Source: Streptomyces sp. NBC_00878 | Lineage (GTDB): Bacteria; Actinomycetota; Actinomycetes; Streptomycetales; Streptomycetaceae | Direction of reading: 5' to 3' | Length of the DNA: 64,000 nt | Assembly (NCBI RefSeq): GCF_026341515.1 | Contig: NZ_JAPEOK010000001.1 | Location: 1,798,001 to 1,862,000 of the forward strand | Shown here: in pieces, positions 16,110-25,272 of the stretch | Position numbering within the stretch: position 1 is the stretch's first letter | Layout: each line of letters begins with the position of its first letter | Translations under genes and position numbers: made by a program | Notes under the pieces: generated by a model | Told to the model about the DNA's origin: nothing | Database searches by the model: none | The model's input: the letters and a program-made list of their open reading frames with translations, nothing else

Positions 16110-17569
16110 GAGGGGTCCCATCCAGTGGTAGAGGGTGACGTGTCATGAGGTTCACCAGGCTCACGCGCGAGCACCCCGAGGGGCACCGGCCGCGCGAACG
16201 GCCGTCGAGAGGGTGTCTCCGGACAGCGCGCGAGCCCCGCCACCGCCGGACCGCACATCCGCCCCTGGCACCAGCCCATCCCGGCCCGGGTCAGCAGTTT
16301 CACGGTGCGTACGTCCCCGGCGCCGAGCTCGTCGACGGCCTCCCGGACCGCGGAGGCGGTCACCTCCTCGCACCGGCACACGACGGTGTCGTCGGTGACG
16401 TGCTCGGCCCAACGAGCGGGCGGGACACAGACGGTATCGACGGCGGCGAAGAACTCCCGCATCCCAGCACGCGCCTTGGCAGCAGAGGCGTAAGAACTCC
16501 TGTCAGGAATACGGGAGTTGAGCCGAGCCGCGATCGAAACCCCGGCGATCCCGCCCTCGGCACCCGCGAGGGCCGCGCCGCCGATTCCCGTGGTCTCACC
16601 GGCGGCCCAGACGCCGGGCACGTCGGTGCGCTGTTCGTCGTCCACGGCGACGTCAACGCCGTCGAGACGGCAACCGAGCGCTTCCGCGAGATCGGTGTGC
16701 GGGAGCATGCCGTGACCGACGGCGAGGGTGTCGCAGGGGATGCGCCGTTCGGTTCCCGGCCGGACCCGTCCGTCCCCGTCGAGGGCGGCGACGGTCACGG
16801 CTTCGAGCCGACCGGTGCCGTGTGCGGCGACGACCGTGTGACGAACCCGGGTCCGGACTCGGTACCGCGCCAACTCGGCCGCGTACCAGGCACCTTCGGC
16901 GAGTTTCGCGGGATGGGCGGCGAGCACGCGGGCATGCCGGACGAAGGCCCTGGGGTCGGCGGACTCCACGAGGGCCGCGACCTTCGCCCCGGCCGAGGCG
17001 AGCCCGACGGCCACGGGCAGCAGCAACGGCCCGGTCCCGGCCACCACGGCGGTACGCCCCGGCAGCACGAGCCCGCCCTTGAGCATGGCCTGCGCCCCAC
17101 CCGCGGTCACCACTCCGGGAAGGGTCCAGCCGGGAAAGGGGAGGACCTTCTCGTACCCACCGGTGGCGAGCAGCACGGCGTCGGCGTGGACGGTGACGGG
17201 CTCCTCCTGCTCGGGTCCGAGCAGAGCGTGGACGGTGAAGGAAGCGGGGGCTCCGCCGGTGGTGCCGGACTGCCGCTCCACGAACCACACATGATGATCC
17301 GTCAGACTCGTAACCCGACCCGCGGCGACATGCCCCGCGAGTCCGTCACGGAGCCGTTCCCAGGTACGCCACTGGTGGTGCAGGGCCTGGGGGCGTCGGG
17401 CTCCGAGCCCCGGGGCGGTCTGGCGGTAGAACTGCCCACCGGCCTGGGCGGCGGAGTCGACGAGGGTCACCCGCACACCGCGCGCGGCAGCGGCGAGGGC
17501 GGCCGTGAGCCCGGCGGGACCCGCGCCGATCACGGCGAGGTGGGGTCGGCCGTCCGTTCGGTCAGTCAT
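16106..17569 (-). CDS. D-hydroxyproline dehydrogenase alpha-type subunit (FAD/NAD-linked, BFD-like [2Fe-2S])
   Basis: A 487-residue flavoprotein. The N-terminal Rossmann motif is AVIGAGPAGLTAALAAA and a second nucleotide-binding fold begins near VVAGTGPLLLPVAV. A C-terminal bacterioferritin-associated-ferredoxin-like domain holds four cysteines in CRCEEV and CQGRMC. This is the HcnB/OoxA/LhpF-type subunit, which passes electrons between the amine-oxidising subunit and an acceptor. It overlaps the [2Fe-2S] gene upstream by 8 bases and the deaminase gene downstream by ATGA. The last 40 residues after the cysteine domain are proline-rich and not conserved to my eye. Confidence 0.87.
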   Translation of the reverse strand: MTDRTDGRPHLAVIGAGPAGLTAALAAAARGVRVTLVDSAAQAGGQFYRQTAPGLGARRPQALHHQWRTWERLRDGLAGHVAAGRVTSLTDHHVWFVERQSGTTGGAPASFTVHALLGPEQEEPVTVHADAVLLATGGYEKVLPFPGWTLPGVVTAGGAQAMLKGGLVLPGRTAVVAGTGPLLLPVAVGLASAGAKVAALVESADPRAFVRHARVLAAHPAKLAEGAWYAAELARYRVRTRVRHTVVAAHGTGRLEAVTVAALDGDGRVRPGTERRIPCDTLAVGHGMLPHTDLAEALGCRLDGVDVAVDDEQRTDVPGVWAAGETTGIGGAALAGAEGGIAGVSIAARLNSRIPDRSSYASAAKARAGMREFFAAVDTVCVPPARWAEHVTDDTVVCRCEEVTASAVREAVDELGAGDVRTVKLLTRAGMGWCQGRMCGPAVAGLARCPETPSRRPFARPVPLGVLAREPGEPHDTSPSTTGWDPS

Positions 17570-17870
17570 GGTGACCGGTCCCTTTCTGCGTGCGGATCAC
17601 GTCCCCGGCCTCGGCGGGTACCAGACAAGCCCGTTGGTTCACCCGCCCGTTGACGCTCACCAGACAGTCGAAGCACACCCCGATGCCACAGAAGACACCG
17701 CGCGGCTCACCGCTCCCCCGGGTCGTACGCCAGGACGTGATGCCCGCCGACCAGAGTGCGGCGGCGATCGTCTGACCGGGCAGGACGGTGATCTCCCGGC
17801 CGTCGAAGGTGACGGTGAAGGCGGGGCCGCGCCGGGCGTCGACCAGGTCGAGCGGAGTGCGGGGCGTCAT
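17562..17870 (-). CDS. (2Fe-2S)-binding small subunit of the D-hydroxyproline dehydrogenase
   Basis: A 102-residue plant-type ferredoxin domain of the HcnA/LhpE kind. The cluster ligands are Cys61, Cys66, Cys69 (FCGIGVCFDC) and Cys82 (QRACLVP). The ATG at 17870 forms an ATGA overlap with the FAD oxidase gene and has a strong GAGGAGG site, so the longer open frame upstream is rejected. It is sandwiched between the two flavin subunits in the usual order for heteromeric amino-acid dehydrogenases. Confidence 0.88.
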   Translation of the reverse strand: MTPRTPLDLVDARRGPAFTVTFDGREITVLPGQTIAAALWSAGITSWRTTRGSGEPRGVFCGIGVCFDCLVSVNGRVNQRACLVPAEAGDVIRTQKGTGHHD

Positions 17871-19045
17871 GGAGCCTCCTCGGTCACGGGATCCGGAAAG
17901 CGGTCGGGGCGGAATGGCGCGAGGTCCAGGTCGGGGGCCTTCGCCGCCAGCACCTGCGCGATCAAGTGGCCCGTCCCGGTGGCGAGTCCGATGCCCGCGC
18001 CCTCGTGCCCGCACGCGTGGAAGAGCCCGGGCACGCGCGCGTCCGGCCCGATGGCGGGCAGGTGGTCGGGCAGGTACGGACGGAAGCCGAGGTAGGCGCG
18101 CATGGCCTTGACCCCCGCCAGGAAGGGGAACAGCCGAGTGGCCCCCGCCGCGAGCGCCCGGGCGACGGGCAGGGAGAAGGAGCGGTCGAAGCCGACCCGT
18201 TCCCGGCTCGCCCCGATCAGTACCGGTCCCGCCGCCGTGCCCTCGACCACGGGGGAGGTCTGCAGCGCGGCCGAGTCGCTGGCCACGTCGGCCACGTAGT
18301 CGGCGGCGTACACCTTGTGCCGCACCCGGCGGGGCAGCGGCTCGGTGACGAGGACGAAGCCGCGCCTGGGCAGCACGGGCAGGGACACCCCGGCCAGCGT
18401 GGCCACCTCCCCGCCCCAGGTCCCGGCGGCGTTGACGACGGCGGGCGCGTGGACGTCTCCGTGCGAGGTGCGGACTCCACGCACCGCCCCCGCCGCCGTG
18501 CGCAGCACCTCCGTGACCGTCCAGCCGGTCCGCAGGGAGGCACCGGCCGCACGGGCGAGCCGTACGAGATGGGCGGCGGCCAGCGTCGGCATCACCTGGG
18601 CGTCCTGCGGATAGCGGACGCCGCCCGCGAGCCCCTTCGCCAAGTAGGGCTCCAGATCATGGAGTTCACCGGCGGCGACGGACACGGCCGCCACTCCGGC
18701 GGAGCGCTGCCCGGCGGCGAGGCCCTCCAGAGCCGCGAGCCCCTCCGGCGCGGACGCCACGACGAGCCCGCCCTTGACCTCGTACTCGACGGCCGCGGCC
18801 ACTCCGGTTTCGGCAGCCAGATCGGCCCACAACCGCCCGGAGAGCAGAGCAAGTTCGAGTTCGGGCCCGGGTTCCTTGTCCGAGACGAGCAGATTGCCTT
18901 CACCCGCGCCGGTAGTACCCCCGGCCACCGGCCCCCGGTCCACCAGAACGACACTCAGCCCTGCCCGAACCGCGTACAGAGCACTAGCGGCCCCGACCAT
19001 CCCGGCTCCAACAACGACAACATCGCAGGTCAGCGACTTGGTCAC
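17867..19045 (-). CDS. FAD-dependent D-hydroxyproline dehydrogenase beta-type subunit (DAO family)
   Basis: A 392-residue D-amino-acid-oxidase-fold enzyme, the catalytic subunit that oxidises the amine. The dinucleotide-binding motif VVVGAGMVGAASALYAVRAG begins near residue 10 and the FAD-contacting C-terminal segment HACGHEGAGIGLATGTGHLI is typical of glycine/D-amino acid oxidases of the HcnC/LhpB type. It is the first gene of the hydroxyproline operon. The GTG at 19045 has no Shine-Dalgarno but lies 6 bases after a CATAGT -10 box, suggesting a leaderless message. Confidence 0.88.
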   Translation of the reverse strand: MTKSLTCDVVVVGAGMVGAASALYAVRAGLSVVLVDRGPVAGGTTGAGEGNLLVSDKEPGPELELALLSGRLWADLAAETGVAAAVEYEVKGGLVVASAPEGLAALEGLAAGQRSAGVAAVSVAAGELHDLEPYLAKGLAGGVRYPQDAQVMPTLAAAHLVRLARAAGASLRTGWTVTEVLRTAAGAVRGVRTSHGDVHAPAVVNAAGTWGGEVATLAGVSLPVLPRRGFVLVTEPLPRRVRHKVYAADYVADVASDSAALQTSPVVEGTAAGPVLIGASRERVGFDRSFSLPVARALAAGATRLFPFLAGVKAMRAYLGFRPYLPDHLPAIGPDARVPGLFHACGHEGAGIGLATGTGHLIAQVLAAKAPDLDLAPFRPDRFPDPVTEEAP

Positions 19046-19051
19046 GCCAGT

Positions 19052-19080
19052 ACTATGTCACATACCTCTGTACGGGCCAA
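19052..19080 (-). promoter_or_regulatory. Promoter candidate of the hydroxyproline operon
   Basis: On the minus strand TTGGCC (19080-19075) and CATAGT (19057-19052) are separated by 17 bases, and the -10 lies 6 bases before the GTG start at 19045. Spacing and position agree with a housekeeping sigma promoter driving a leaderless mRNA. Confidence 0.55.
19054..19064. promoter_or_regulatory. GntR-type operator candidate
   Basis: TATGTCACATA is a perfect palindrome about a central C with the TGT-n-ACA core common for FadR/FCD regulators. It overlaps the -10 box of the hydroxyproline operon promoter, so binding by the operon's own GntR protein would block transcription. The assignment to that regulator is inference. 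Confidence 0.5.
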
Positions 19081-19127
19081 GGGTGCCGTGGGGCTGCTCT
19101 GAGGCGAACGGCACCGATCAAACCCCG

Positions 19128-19161
19128 GTCACAGCCCCGCCCAGGGGCGCGGGGCTGTGAC
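19128..19161. terminator. 12-bp hairpin at the edge of repeat copy 2
   Basis: GTCACAGCCCCG (19128-19139) pairs perfectly with CGGGGCTGTGAC (19150-19161) around a 10-base loop. It lies between the stop of the minus-strand methyltransferase gene (19265) and the hydroxyproline promoter (19080), where it could insulate the operon. No T-run is present. Confidence 0.45.
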
Positions 19162-19215
19162 ATTGTGCGGCTCCTCCCCCACCGTGGGCGCGACCAGCCC
19201 CCAGCCACCCGCACC
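19144..19215 (+). repeat. Dispersed intergenic repeat, copy 2 of 4
   Basis: It reads GGGGCGCGGGGCTGTGACA, then TTGTGCGGCTCCT, CCCCCACCGTGGGCGCGAC and AGCCCCC. It shares order and most bases with the other three copies. This copy has the CCCCCACC variant in place of the GCCG of copies 1 and 3. Confidence 0.75.
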
Positions 19216-19264
19216 CAACACTCAACGTTCAATCCCCATCCCCAACTGAGGATCACGCGAAATC

Positions 19265-19987
19265 TCAGACCCGCCCCACAACAACCCACTTCGACGGCAA
19301 CTCGATCCGCGTACCGTCCGCCAAATACTCCGTCGTGACAAGCGGCAGCTCCCCACTCGCCAGAACAACAAGCCCAGCGGCCCGCAGATATTCCGGCACG
19401 GCGGCATCAGCCACCTCCCCCGGCGCAATGCCATGCCGAAACACGGGCGCCAGCTTGGCCGGCGGCCCCCCGGGCCCCTGGGCGAGACCTCGCAACAGCG
19501 GCCCCGCCGCCTCGGCAAGCTCAACAACAAAGGCACGCCCCCGGTCACCCACAAGCGTGGCGAGCCCATCCACCAGCGGCTGCCGATCATCCGGCTCGCA
19601 CTGATGCAGAACTCCCCGCATATACACGTTCACGTCCCCGAGCTCTGCGTGCAGCGTCTCCGCCTCGACCTTCTCGGCCGCGTCGAACAGCCGGTAGGAG
19701 GCCTGCCCCGCCGGGTCCGCGAGCCGGGCGTGATCGAGGGCCGCAGCCGAAAGGTCGGCACCGACGACCCGCGGATAGCGGTCGGCGAGGAACCGCGTCT
19801 GGGTCCCGTTGCCGCACCCGAGATCCACGAGAGGCAGGCCGGGAGCCGCCAAGTGCGGTTCGAACAAACCGAGATGGACCCCGGCCGTGACCGAGGGCTC
19901 GGCGTCCCAGAAGACGGCCCCCTGCTCGCCGGGGGCCTCACGCCAGAAGCCCTCCCAGGCCTCTCTGTACCGAGTCGTCACACTCAT
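19265..19987 (-). CDS. Class I SAM-dependent methyltransferase
   Basis: A 240-residue protein with motif I LVDLGCGNGTQTRFLADRYP near residue 54 and a downstream acidic strand VVGADLSAAALDHA. The N-terminus YREAWEGFWREAPGEQGAVFWD resembles a group of Streptomyces methyltransferases that lack an assigned substrate. It stands alone on the minus strand, bounded by the repeat hairpin at 19128-19161 downstream and a 211-base gap from the phosphatase gene upstream. The codons are less G+C-biased than in neighbouring genes, which gives mild support for acquisition or relaxed expression, though this was judged only by eye. Confidence 0.8.
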   Translation of the reverse strand: MSVTTRYREAWEGFWREAPGEQGAVFWDAEPSVTAGVHLGLFEPHLAAPGLPLVDLGCGNGTQTRFLADRYPRVVGADLSAAALDHARLADPAGQASYRLFDAAEKVEAETLHAELGDVNVYMRGVLHQCEPDDRQPLVDGLATLVGDRGRAFVVELAEAAGPLLRGLAQGPGGPPAKLAPVFRHGIAPGEVADAAVPEYLRAAGLVVLASGELPLVTTEYLADGTRIELPSKWVVVGRV

Positions 19988-20169
19988 GCCAGCTCCCCAG
20001 GACGCGACAGCGGACCGCCGAAAAGCGACGGGCAGTCCGGTTTATCGCGCCCGGAGTGAAGCGACAAGCACGCGGCGCACACCTTCACCGCTCATTCGGC
20101 AGCCGCACGCCGATGTGCGCCCCTCGTGCCCCTCGCTCCCCAAGATCCGGTCAGCGAGGCATGGCCGAG

Positions 20170-20194
20170 CTGAACTGAGCTGAGCTGAGCTGAC
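20170..20194. repeat. Pentanucleotide tandem repeat
   Basis: Five units of CTGAR/CTGAC (CTGAA, CTGAG x3, CTGAC) lie just beyond the stop codon of the SpoIIE-type phosphatase gene. The reverse complement of the same unit, CTCAG, occurs four times at 51195-51214, also at the 3' end of a minus-strand gene. Confidence 0.8.
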
Positions 20195-20198
20195 AGGC

Positions 20199-22664
20199 CT
20201 AACGGCCCGGGATGGTCAATTCGAACCACACCGTCTTGCCGGAACTCGTCCGACTGGTCCCCCACTCCCGCGCCAGCGCGCTGACCACACGCATCCCGCG
20301 CCCGAACTCGTCGAGCCGGCGCGCACTGAGCAACGTCGGCAGGGTGTGGTCGTCGTCATCCACCTCGCACACCAGCGTCTCGCCTCGCACGAGCCGCAGC
20401 TCGATCGGGCGGCTGTGGGAGTGCCGTACGGCATTGGTGACCAGCTCGCTGACCATCAACTCGGCGTTGTCGACAAGGGAGTTCAGGCCCCACACGTGGA
20501 GCTGTTCGCGGACCACGGCACGTGACCTGCTGACCTCCATCGGGTCGTGGCCGATCCGCCACCGGGCGACGTCCTCGGGCTCGATGCCGTTGAGCCGTGC
20601 CATCAGGAGCGCCACGTCGTCCTTGCGTCCGCCGCGGGTGTTGAGGGCGCGGATGATGGTGTCGCAGGCGTCGTCCATGGAAGCGGCCGGGTGCGCGGCG
20701 GACTCGCAGAGCGTGGCGAGTCCGACCCCGATGTCCTCACCGCGGACCTCGACCAGGCCGTCGGTGCACATCACGAGCCGGTCGCCGGGCGCCACCCGGA
20801 CCGCTACGGACTCGAAGGGCACCCCGCCGACGCCGATGGGCGCACCCGTGGGCAGGTCGAGCAGATCACTGCGGCCGTCCTCCGCGCGTACCAACACCGG
20901 TGGGATATGGCCCGCGTTGGCAATCTGCAGCTCGCTCGCGATGGGGTCGTACACCGCGTACAGGCAGGTGGCGAGGTAGTGCTCGCCGAGGCGCTGCGCC
21001 AAGTCGTCGAGGTTGCGCAGGAGTTGGGCGGGCGGCAGGTCGAGGGCGGCCATGGTCTGGACGGCGGTGCGCATCTGCCCCATCATCGCTGCGGAGTTGA
21101 GGCCGTGACCCATCACATCGCCGACGACGAGCGCGGTCCGCGAACCAGGCAGCTTGACCGAGTCGAACCAGTCACCGCCGACCCGCCCCAGCAACGTACC
21201 CGGCAGATAGCGGGTCGCGATGTCGCAGCCCGCCATGCGCGGGGCGATGTGCGGCAGCATGCTGTCCTGGAGGGTCTCGGCGACGCTCTCCTGGTACGTG
21301 TACATGCGGGCGTTGTCGAGGACGAGCCCGGCGCGGGCGGCGAGTTCGGCGCCGGTGACGCGGTCCATGTCGTTGAACTCGACGCGCTCGGGGTGGCGGA
21401 GCAGGATCATGAAGCCGAGAACCACGTTGCGGGCCTTGAGGGGCACGACGAGCATGGAGCGGCCCGTGATGAGGGGCCGGATGTCGCGCTTCTCGAACTG
21501 CGCGGCGATCATGTGCCCCATCTGCTCGCTGATGCGCGGCACGAGCACGGGATCGCCGGTGGTCATGCACTGGAAGAACGGGGTGTGCGCGGGGAACGGC
21601 ATGGCCTCGCCGACCGGTACGACGTCGTCCCAGCGGCCTGGTTCGTCCGTGTGCTCCACGGCGACCCGGTGCCACATGGTGGTCGTGTCGGGCACGCCTT
21701 CGGGGAAGCCCTCGCCTGCGACGACCTGTTCGCGCAGATAGGTCCCGGCCACGTCCGTGAAGCGCGGGACGACGGCCCGGCTGACCTCGACGATGGTGCG
21801 GGACAGGTCGAGCGAGGTGCCGATCCGCCCGCTGACCTCGTTCAGGAATTCCAGGCGCTCGCGCACGGCGGCGTATTCGAGGTCCTCGCCCTCGTCGTCC
21901 GCGGCCTGCGGCAGGGGCGCGCCGGAGGCCGCCGCCGCGGCGGCCCGCTCCTGGCGCGCCTTGCGCTCGGCGCGCCGCGGCACGCCCCAGTCGGGGGTGA
22001 CGGGCACACGGTCGTTCTGGCTGAACTCCAGGACGGGATAGCCCAGTTCGAGGACCTGGGCGACGATGCGGGCGCCCTCGCCGACGCTCATGCTGGGGAG
22101 GATCTCGGGCAGCCTGCGGGCCAGTTCCTCGGCGCCGGGGAAGTCGGTGTGCAGCGCGAACCCGGGCGCGATGCGCTCCACGCCCACGCCCACGCCCACG
22201 CCGGTGTCCTCGTGGTGCAGTCCGCCCGCGTCGGCGGCGAGCACGAGCAGCCGCTCGGGTCCTGGCCCGACCAGCGGATACGCCCACCACAGCACGTCGA
22301 TCCGGTCATGGTCACGGTCGCTGTCGGACGCCGACAACCGCGCGCGTCCCGCCGCCGGATAGGACAGCCGCCCGTCGAGGGAGGACTCCAGGTCGGGCCC
22401 GAGCCCGTCGTACGCCGAGTAGGCCCCGTAGGGGGCGGTCTCGTCGTCGTCGGGCAGAGCGCCGGAAACGGGCAGCAGATCGACGGCGGGCCGCCCGACC
22501 GCGTCCTCCTTGGCCGCGCCGAAGAGCCGCCGGGCGCCCCGGCTCCAGTGCGAAACAAGACCATCACGGTCGACGAGCACGACGGCCAACGGAATCCGAC
22601 CCGCCGCGACCCCGTTAGCGACCGCACGGCCATGAGCTGTGCCCATCTCGGTGCCACGGTCCAT
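20199..22664 (-). CDS. PAS-GAF-PP2C(SpoIIE)-HATPase regulatory phosphatase
   Basis: About 821 residues in four modules. A PAS-like sensor covers residues ~20-130 (LVDRDGLVSHWSRGARRLFG), a GAF domain ~300-460, and a SpoIIE/PP2C phosphatase ~480-690 with the Mg-binding aspartates in GRVGGDWFDSV, VVGDVMGHG and RKDDVALL. A C-terminal HATPase_c domain of the RsbW anti-sigma type (~710-815) has ELVTNAVRHS and FGRGMRVVSAL. Such proteins combine the phosphatase and kinase arms of partner-switching control of sigma factors. The loop after PAS contains a VGVGVG run encoded by GTGGGC hexamers. ATG 22664 follows an AGAGGG stretch; ATG 22646 is the alternative. It is monocistronic here with no RsbV-like partner nearby. 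Confidence 0.88.
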   Translation of the reverse strand: MDRGTEMGTAHGRAVANGVAAGRIPLAVVLVDRDGLVSHWSRGARRLFGAAKEDAVGRPAVDLLPVSGALPDDDETAPYGAYSAYDGLGPDLESSLDGRLSYPAAGRARLSASDSDRDHDRIDVLWWAYPLVGPGPERLLVLAADAGGLHHEDTGVGVGVGVERIAPGFALHTDFPGAEELARRLPEILPSMSVGEGARIVAQVLELGYPVLEFSQNDRVPVTPDWGVPRRAERKARQERAAAAAASGAPLPQAADDEGEDLEYAAVRERLEFLNEVSGRIGTSLDLSRTIVEVSRAVVPRFTDVAGTYLREQVVAGEGFPEGVPDTTTMWHRVAVEHTDEPGRWDDVVPVGEAMPFPAHTPFFQCMTTGDPVLVPRISEQMGHMIAAQFEKRDIRPLITGRSMLVVPLKARNVVLGFMILLRHPERVEFNDMDRVTGAELAARAGLVLDNARMYTYQESVAETLQDSMLPHIAPRMAGCDIATRYLPGTLLGRVGGDWFDSVKLPGSRTALVVGDVMGHGLNSAAMMGQMRTAVQTMAALDLPPAQLLRNLDDLAQRLGEHYLATCLYAVYDPIASELQIANAGHIPPVLVRAEDGRSDLLDLPTGAPIGVGGVPFESVAVRVAPGDRLVMCTDGLVEVRGEDIGVGLATLCESAAHPAASMDDACDTIIRALNTRGGRKDDVALLMARLNGIEPEDVARWRIGHDPMEVSRSRAVVREQLHVWGLNSLVDNAELMVSELVTNAVRHSHSRPIELRLVRGETLVCEVDDDDHTLPTLLSARRLDEFGRGMRVVSALAREWGTSRTSSGKTVWFELTIPGR

Positions 22665-22786
22665 GGCCCAGGCCCTCTCTCCCCACGGTCCGCAAGATCT
22701 GTACCGCCACAACCACGGTACGTCCGCGCCTGGTTGCCATGTGTGGCATTGAGGGAATTGACTCCGGCGCACACCAGCGCCCCGAT

Positions 22787-22858
22787 AGGGGCGCGGGGCT
22801 GTGACATTGAGCGGCTCCGCCGCGTGGGCGCGACAAGCCCCCATAGCCCCGCATCCAA
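22787..22858 (+). repeat. Dispersed intergenic repeat, copy 3 of 4
   Basis: GGGGCGCGGGGCTGTGACA is followed by TTGAGCGGCTCCGCC, GCGTGGGCGCGACAAGCCC and CCC. It carries the short GCCG variant like copy 1. It occupies the gap between the MFS transporter stop (22876) and the phosphatase start (22664), and its 5' edge GCGCCCCGATAGGGGCGC is itself a small hairpin. Confidence 0.75.
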
Positions 22859-22875
22859 CAACGCCCCCTCATCCC

Positions 22876-25272
22876 TCAGTCTTCATGCCCCAACTGAAGA
22901 TCCCGCTCGGTCCGCCCACCCCCGGCCACCTGCAAAACGGTAGCCACCGGCGGGTACCCCGCAGCGATCACCGTGTACTCGCCCGAAGAAAGATCAACAA
23001 ACCGGAACGTTCCCTCACCCCCGGTGGTCAACGTGTCCACCACATTCCCCGCCGCGTCAAGCAGCGTCACCCGCGCATCCTCGACCGGCCGCCCCCCACT
23101 GGCCCGCACGGTCCCCCGCAGCACCGCCCCGCCCGCGAGCTCGACATCCTGCCGAGTCTCCCTGGCGGCCTGCACGCTCACCGGCAGCGCGGCGGGACGG
23201 AAGGCCGGCGCGCTCCCCGCCAGCGTGTACTCCCCCGCCACCAACTCCGTGATGACGTAACCCCCTTCACGCCCACTGCGCGTCGCGGCGACCACCTCAC
23301 CGTGCACATTGGTGAGCGTGACGGTCGCGTCCCGCACGGGCGTCCCGTCCGCCGTCACCACGCTCCCGGCCAGCCGTCCGGCACCGCCGAGCACGACGTC
23401 CAGCTCGACCGCCCGCTCCCCGACGGTGACGCTGACGGCCTGCGGCTGATGCCCGCCGGCCGCGGCGATGAGGACGTACGACCCCGCCCCGGGCGTCGAC
23501 AGGGCGTACCGTCCGTCGTCCCCGCTCGCGCCCCGCCCGATCTGCTGTCCCGCGACGTCGATGAGGGTGAGCGCGGCGCGGGGCACGACGGTGCCGTCGG
23601 GGTGCTGGACGGTGCCGCAGACGGGCACCCCGGCGGCGTACGTCGAACGGGCCTGCGGGACGGCGGTGTTGAAGGGCGCGGCGGTCTCGGGGGCGGCGGG
23701 GGTGTAGTGGGACACCAGCGGTTTCTCCTTGAGGAAGAAGGCGACGAGCAGGCCCAGAACGAGCACCGGCACGAGGTAGAGGAAGATCCGCGGCATGGCG
23801 TCGGCGTACGCCGCGATGTAACCGTCGCGAAGCTCGGCGGGCAGTGCGTGGACGAGCTGCGGGGTGATGGACTCGGGGTCGGGCAGGCCCGCCCCGGCGG
23901 GCAGCCGGTCGGCGAGGGAGTCGGCGAGCCGGTCGGCGAAGAGCGTGCCGAAGATCGCGGCGCCGACGCTGCCGCCGATCTGCCGGAAGTAGTTGTTGGC
24001 ACTGGTCGCGGTGCCGAGGTCGCGGGGCTCCACGGAGTTCTGCACGGCGAGGATCAGTACGGGCATGATCAGGCCGATCCCGGCGCCGAGGACGGCCATC
24101 CAGACGCTGTAGTGCAGCCGGGGCGTGCCGGCTTCGAGCCGCGACAGGAGCCACATGCCGAGGACGGACAGGGCGCCGCCGAGGATCGGGTAGATCTTGT
24201 AGTGGCCGCTGCGGCTGATGAGTTGGCCCGAGACGACCGAGGCGCCGACGATGCCGGCCATCATCGGGAGCATGAGGAGTCCGGACTCGGTGGCGGTGGC
24301 GCCGTCGACCATCTGCAGGTACGTGGGCAGATAGCTGGCCGCTCCGAAGAGGGCGACCCCGACGATCACGCCCACCAGAGCGGTGACGTTGAAGACCCCG
24401 TCGCGGAACAGCCGCAGGGGGATGAGGGGTTCGACCGCGAAGTGCTCGACGACGAGGAACAGGGCCGTCGAGGCGACGGCTCCGACGCCGAGCCCGAGGA
24501 TGACCCGCGAGTCCCACGCGTACTCGGTTCCGCCCCAACTGGTCAGCAGGACCAGGCAGGTCGAGGCGGCGGCGAGCAGCAGGGCGCCGAGGACGTCGAG
24601 GCGAGGCCGGGGGGTCGGCTTCGGCAGTTTGAGCACGACGGCGACGACGGCGAGGGTGACCAGGCCGAAGGGCACGTTGATGTAGAAGCACCAGCGCCAG
24701 GACAGGTGGTCGGTGAAGTAGCCGCCGAGCAGGGGCCCCGCGACCGACGCGAGGCCGAAGGCCGCGCCGATCAGGCCCATGAAGCGGCCGCGTTCCCGGG
24801 GCGGCACGATGTCCGCGATGATCGCCTGCACGCCGATCATGAGTCCGCCGGCGCCGACGCCCTGGAGTGCGCGGAAGGCGATCAACTGGTCCATGGTGCG
24901 CGACCAGCCGGCCAGCGCGGAGCCGATCACGAAGACGACGATCGCGAACTGGAAGACGCCCTTGCGGCCGTAGAGGTCGCCGAACTTGCCGTAGACGGGC
25001 AGTCCGACGGTGGCCGTGAGCAGGTACGCGGTGATGGCCCAGGACATCCGGTCCAGGCCGTGCAGCTCCCCGACGATCTTCGGGAGCGCGGTGGCGACGA
25101 TCATCTGCTCCAGCGCGGCGAGCAGCAGCGCCAGCATCAGCGCGAAGAACACCATCCGTACGCGGCCCGGGCTGAGCGCATCGAACTGCGGTGGTTCCGG
25201 CGGCCCTTGGGGTGTGTCAGGGACAGGAACCGAAACGCCGCGCTCGCCCGTCGCCAGAGTCGTCCCGCCCAC
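22876..25272 (-). CDS. DHA2-family MFS efflux transporter with fused C-terminal carboxypeptidase-regulatory-like domains
   Basis: A 798-residue fusion. Residues ~40-530 form a 14-helix drug:H+ antiporter of the EmrB/QacA type, with [11 protein letters not shown] (motif A), the motif-C-like [18 protein letters not shown] and [13 protein letters not shown]. After the last helix [20 protein letters not shown] come about 260 residues containing three repeats of a CarboxypepD_reg (prealbumin-like) beta-sandwich: [40 protein letters not shown] and [20 protein letters not shown]. The family normally ends near residue 500-550. By topology (even helix number) the tail should be cytoplasmic. The GTG start has a GGGGAG site. 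Substrate is unknown. Confidence 0.88.
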   Translation of the reverse strand: MGGTTLATGERGVSVPVPDTPQGPPEPPQFDALSPGRVRMVFFALMLALLLAALEQMIVATALPKIVGELHGLDRMSWAITAYLLTATVGLPVYGKFGDLYGRKGVFQFAIVVFVIGSALAGWSRTMDQLIAFRALQGVGAGGLMIGVQAIIADIVPPRERGRFMGLIGAAFGLASVAGPLLGGYFTDHLSWRWCFYINVPFGLVTLAVVAVVLKLPKPTPRPRLDVLGALLLAAASTCLVLLTSWGGTEYAWDSRVILGLGVGAVASTALFLVVEHFAVEPLIPLRLFRDGVFNVTALVGVIVGVALFGAASYLPTYLQMVDGATATESGLLMLPMMAGIVGASVVSGQLISRSGHYKIYPILGGALSVLGMWLLSRLEAGTPRLHYSVWMAVLGAGIGLIMPVLILAVQNSVEPRDLGTATSANNYFRQIGGSVGAAIFGTLFADRLADSLADRLPAGAGLPDPESITPQLVHALPAELRDGYIAAYADAMPRIFLYLVPVLVLGLLVAFFLKEKPLVSHYTPAAPETAAPFNTAVPQARSTYAAGVPVCGTVQHPDGTVVPRAALTLIDVAGQQIGRGASGDDGRYALSTPGAGSYVLIAAAGGHQPQAVSVTVGERAVELDVVLGGAGRLAGSVVTADGTPVRDATVTLTNVHGEVVAATRSGREGGYVITELVAGEYTLAGSAPAFRPAALPVSVQAARETRQDVELAGGAVLRGTVRASGGRPVEDARVTLLDAAGNVVDTLTTGGEGTFRFVDLSSGEYTVIAAGYPPVATVLQVAGGGRTERDLQLGHED

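Noticed and set aside
22180..22205. Hexamer run encoding VGVGVG as a separate regulatory repeat
   Set aside because: It is short, in frame and inside the phosphatase gene; it is described as part of that protein.
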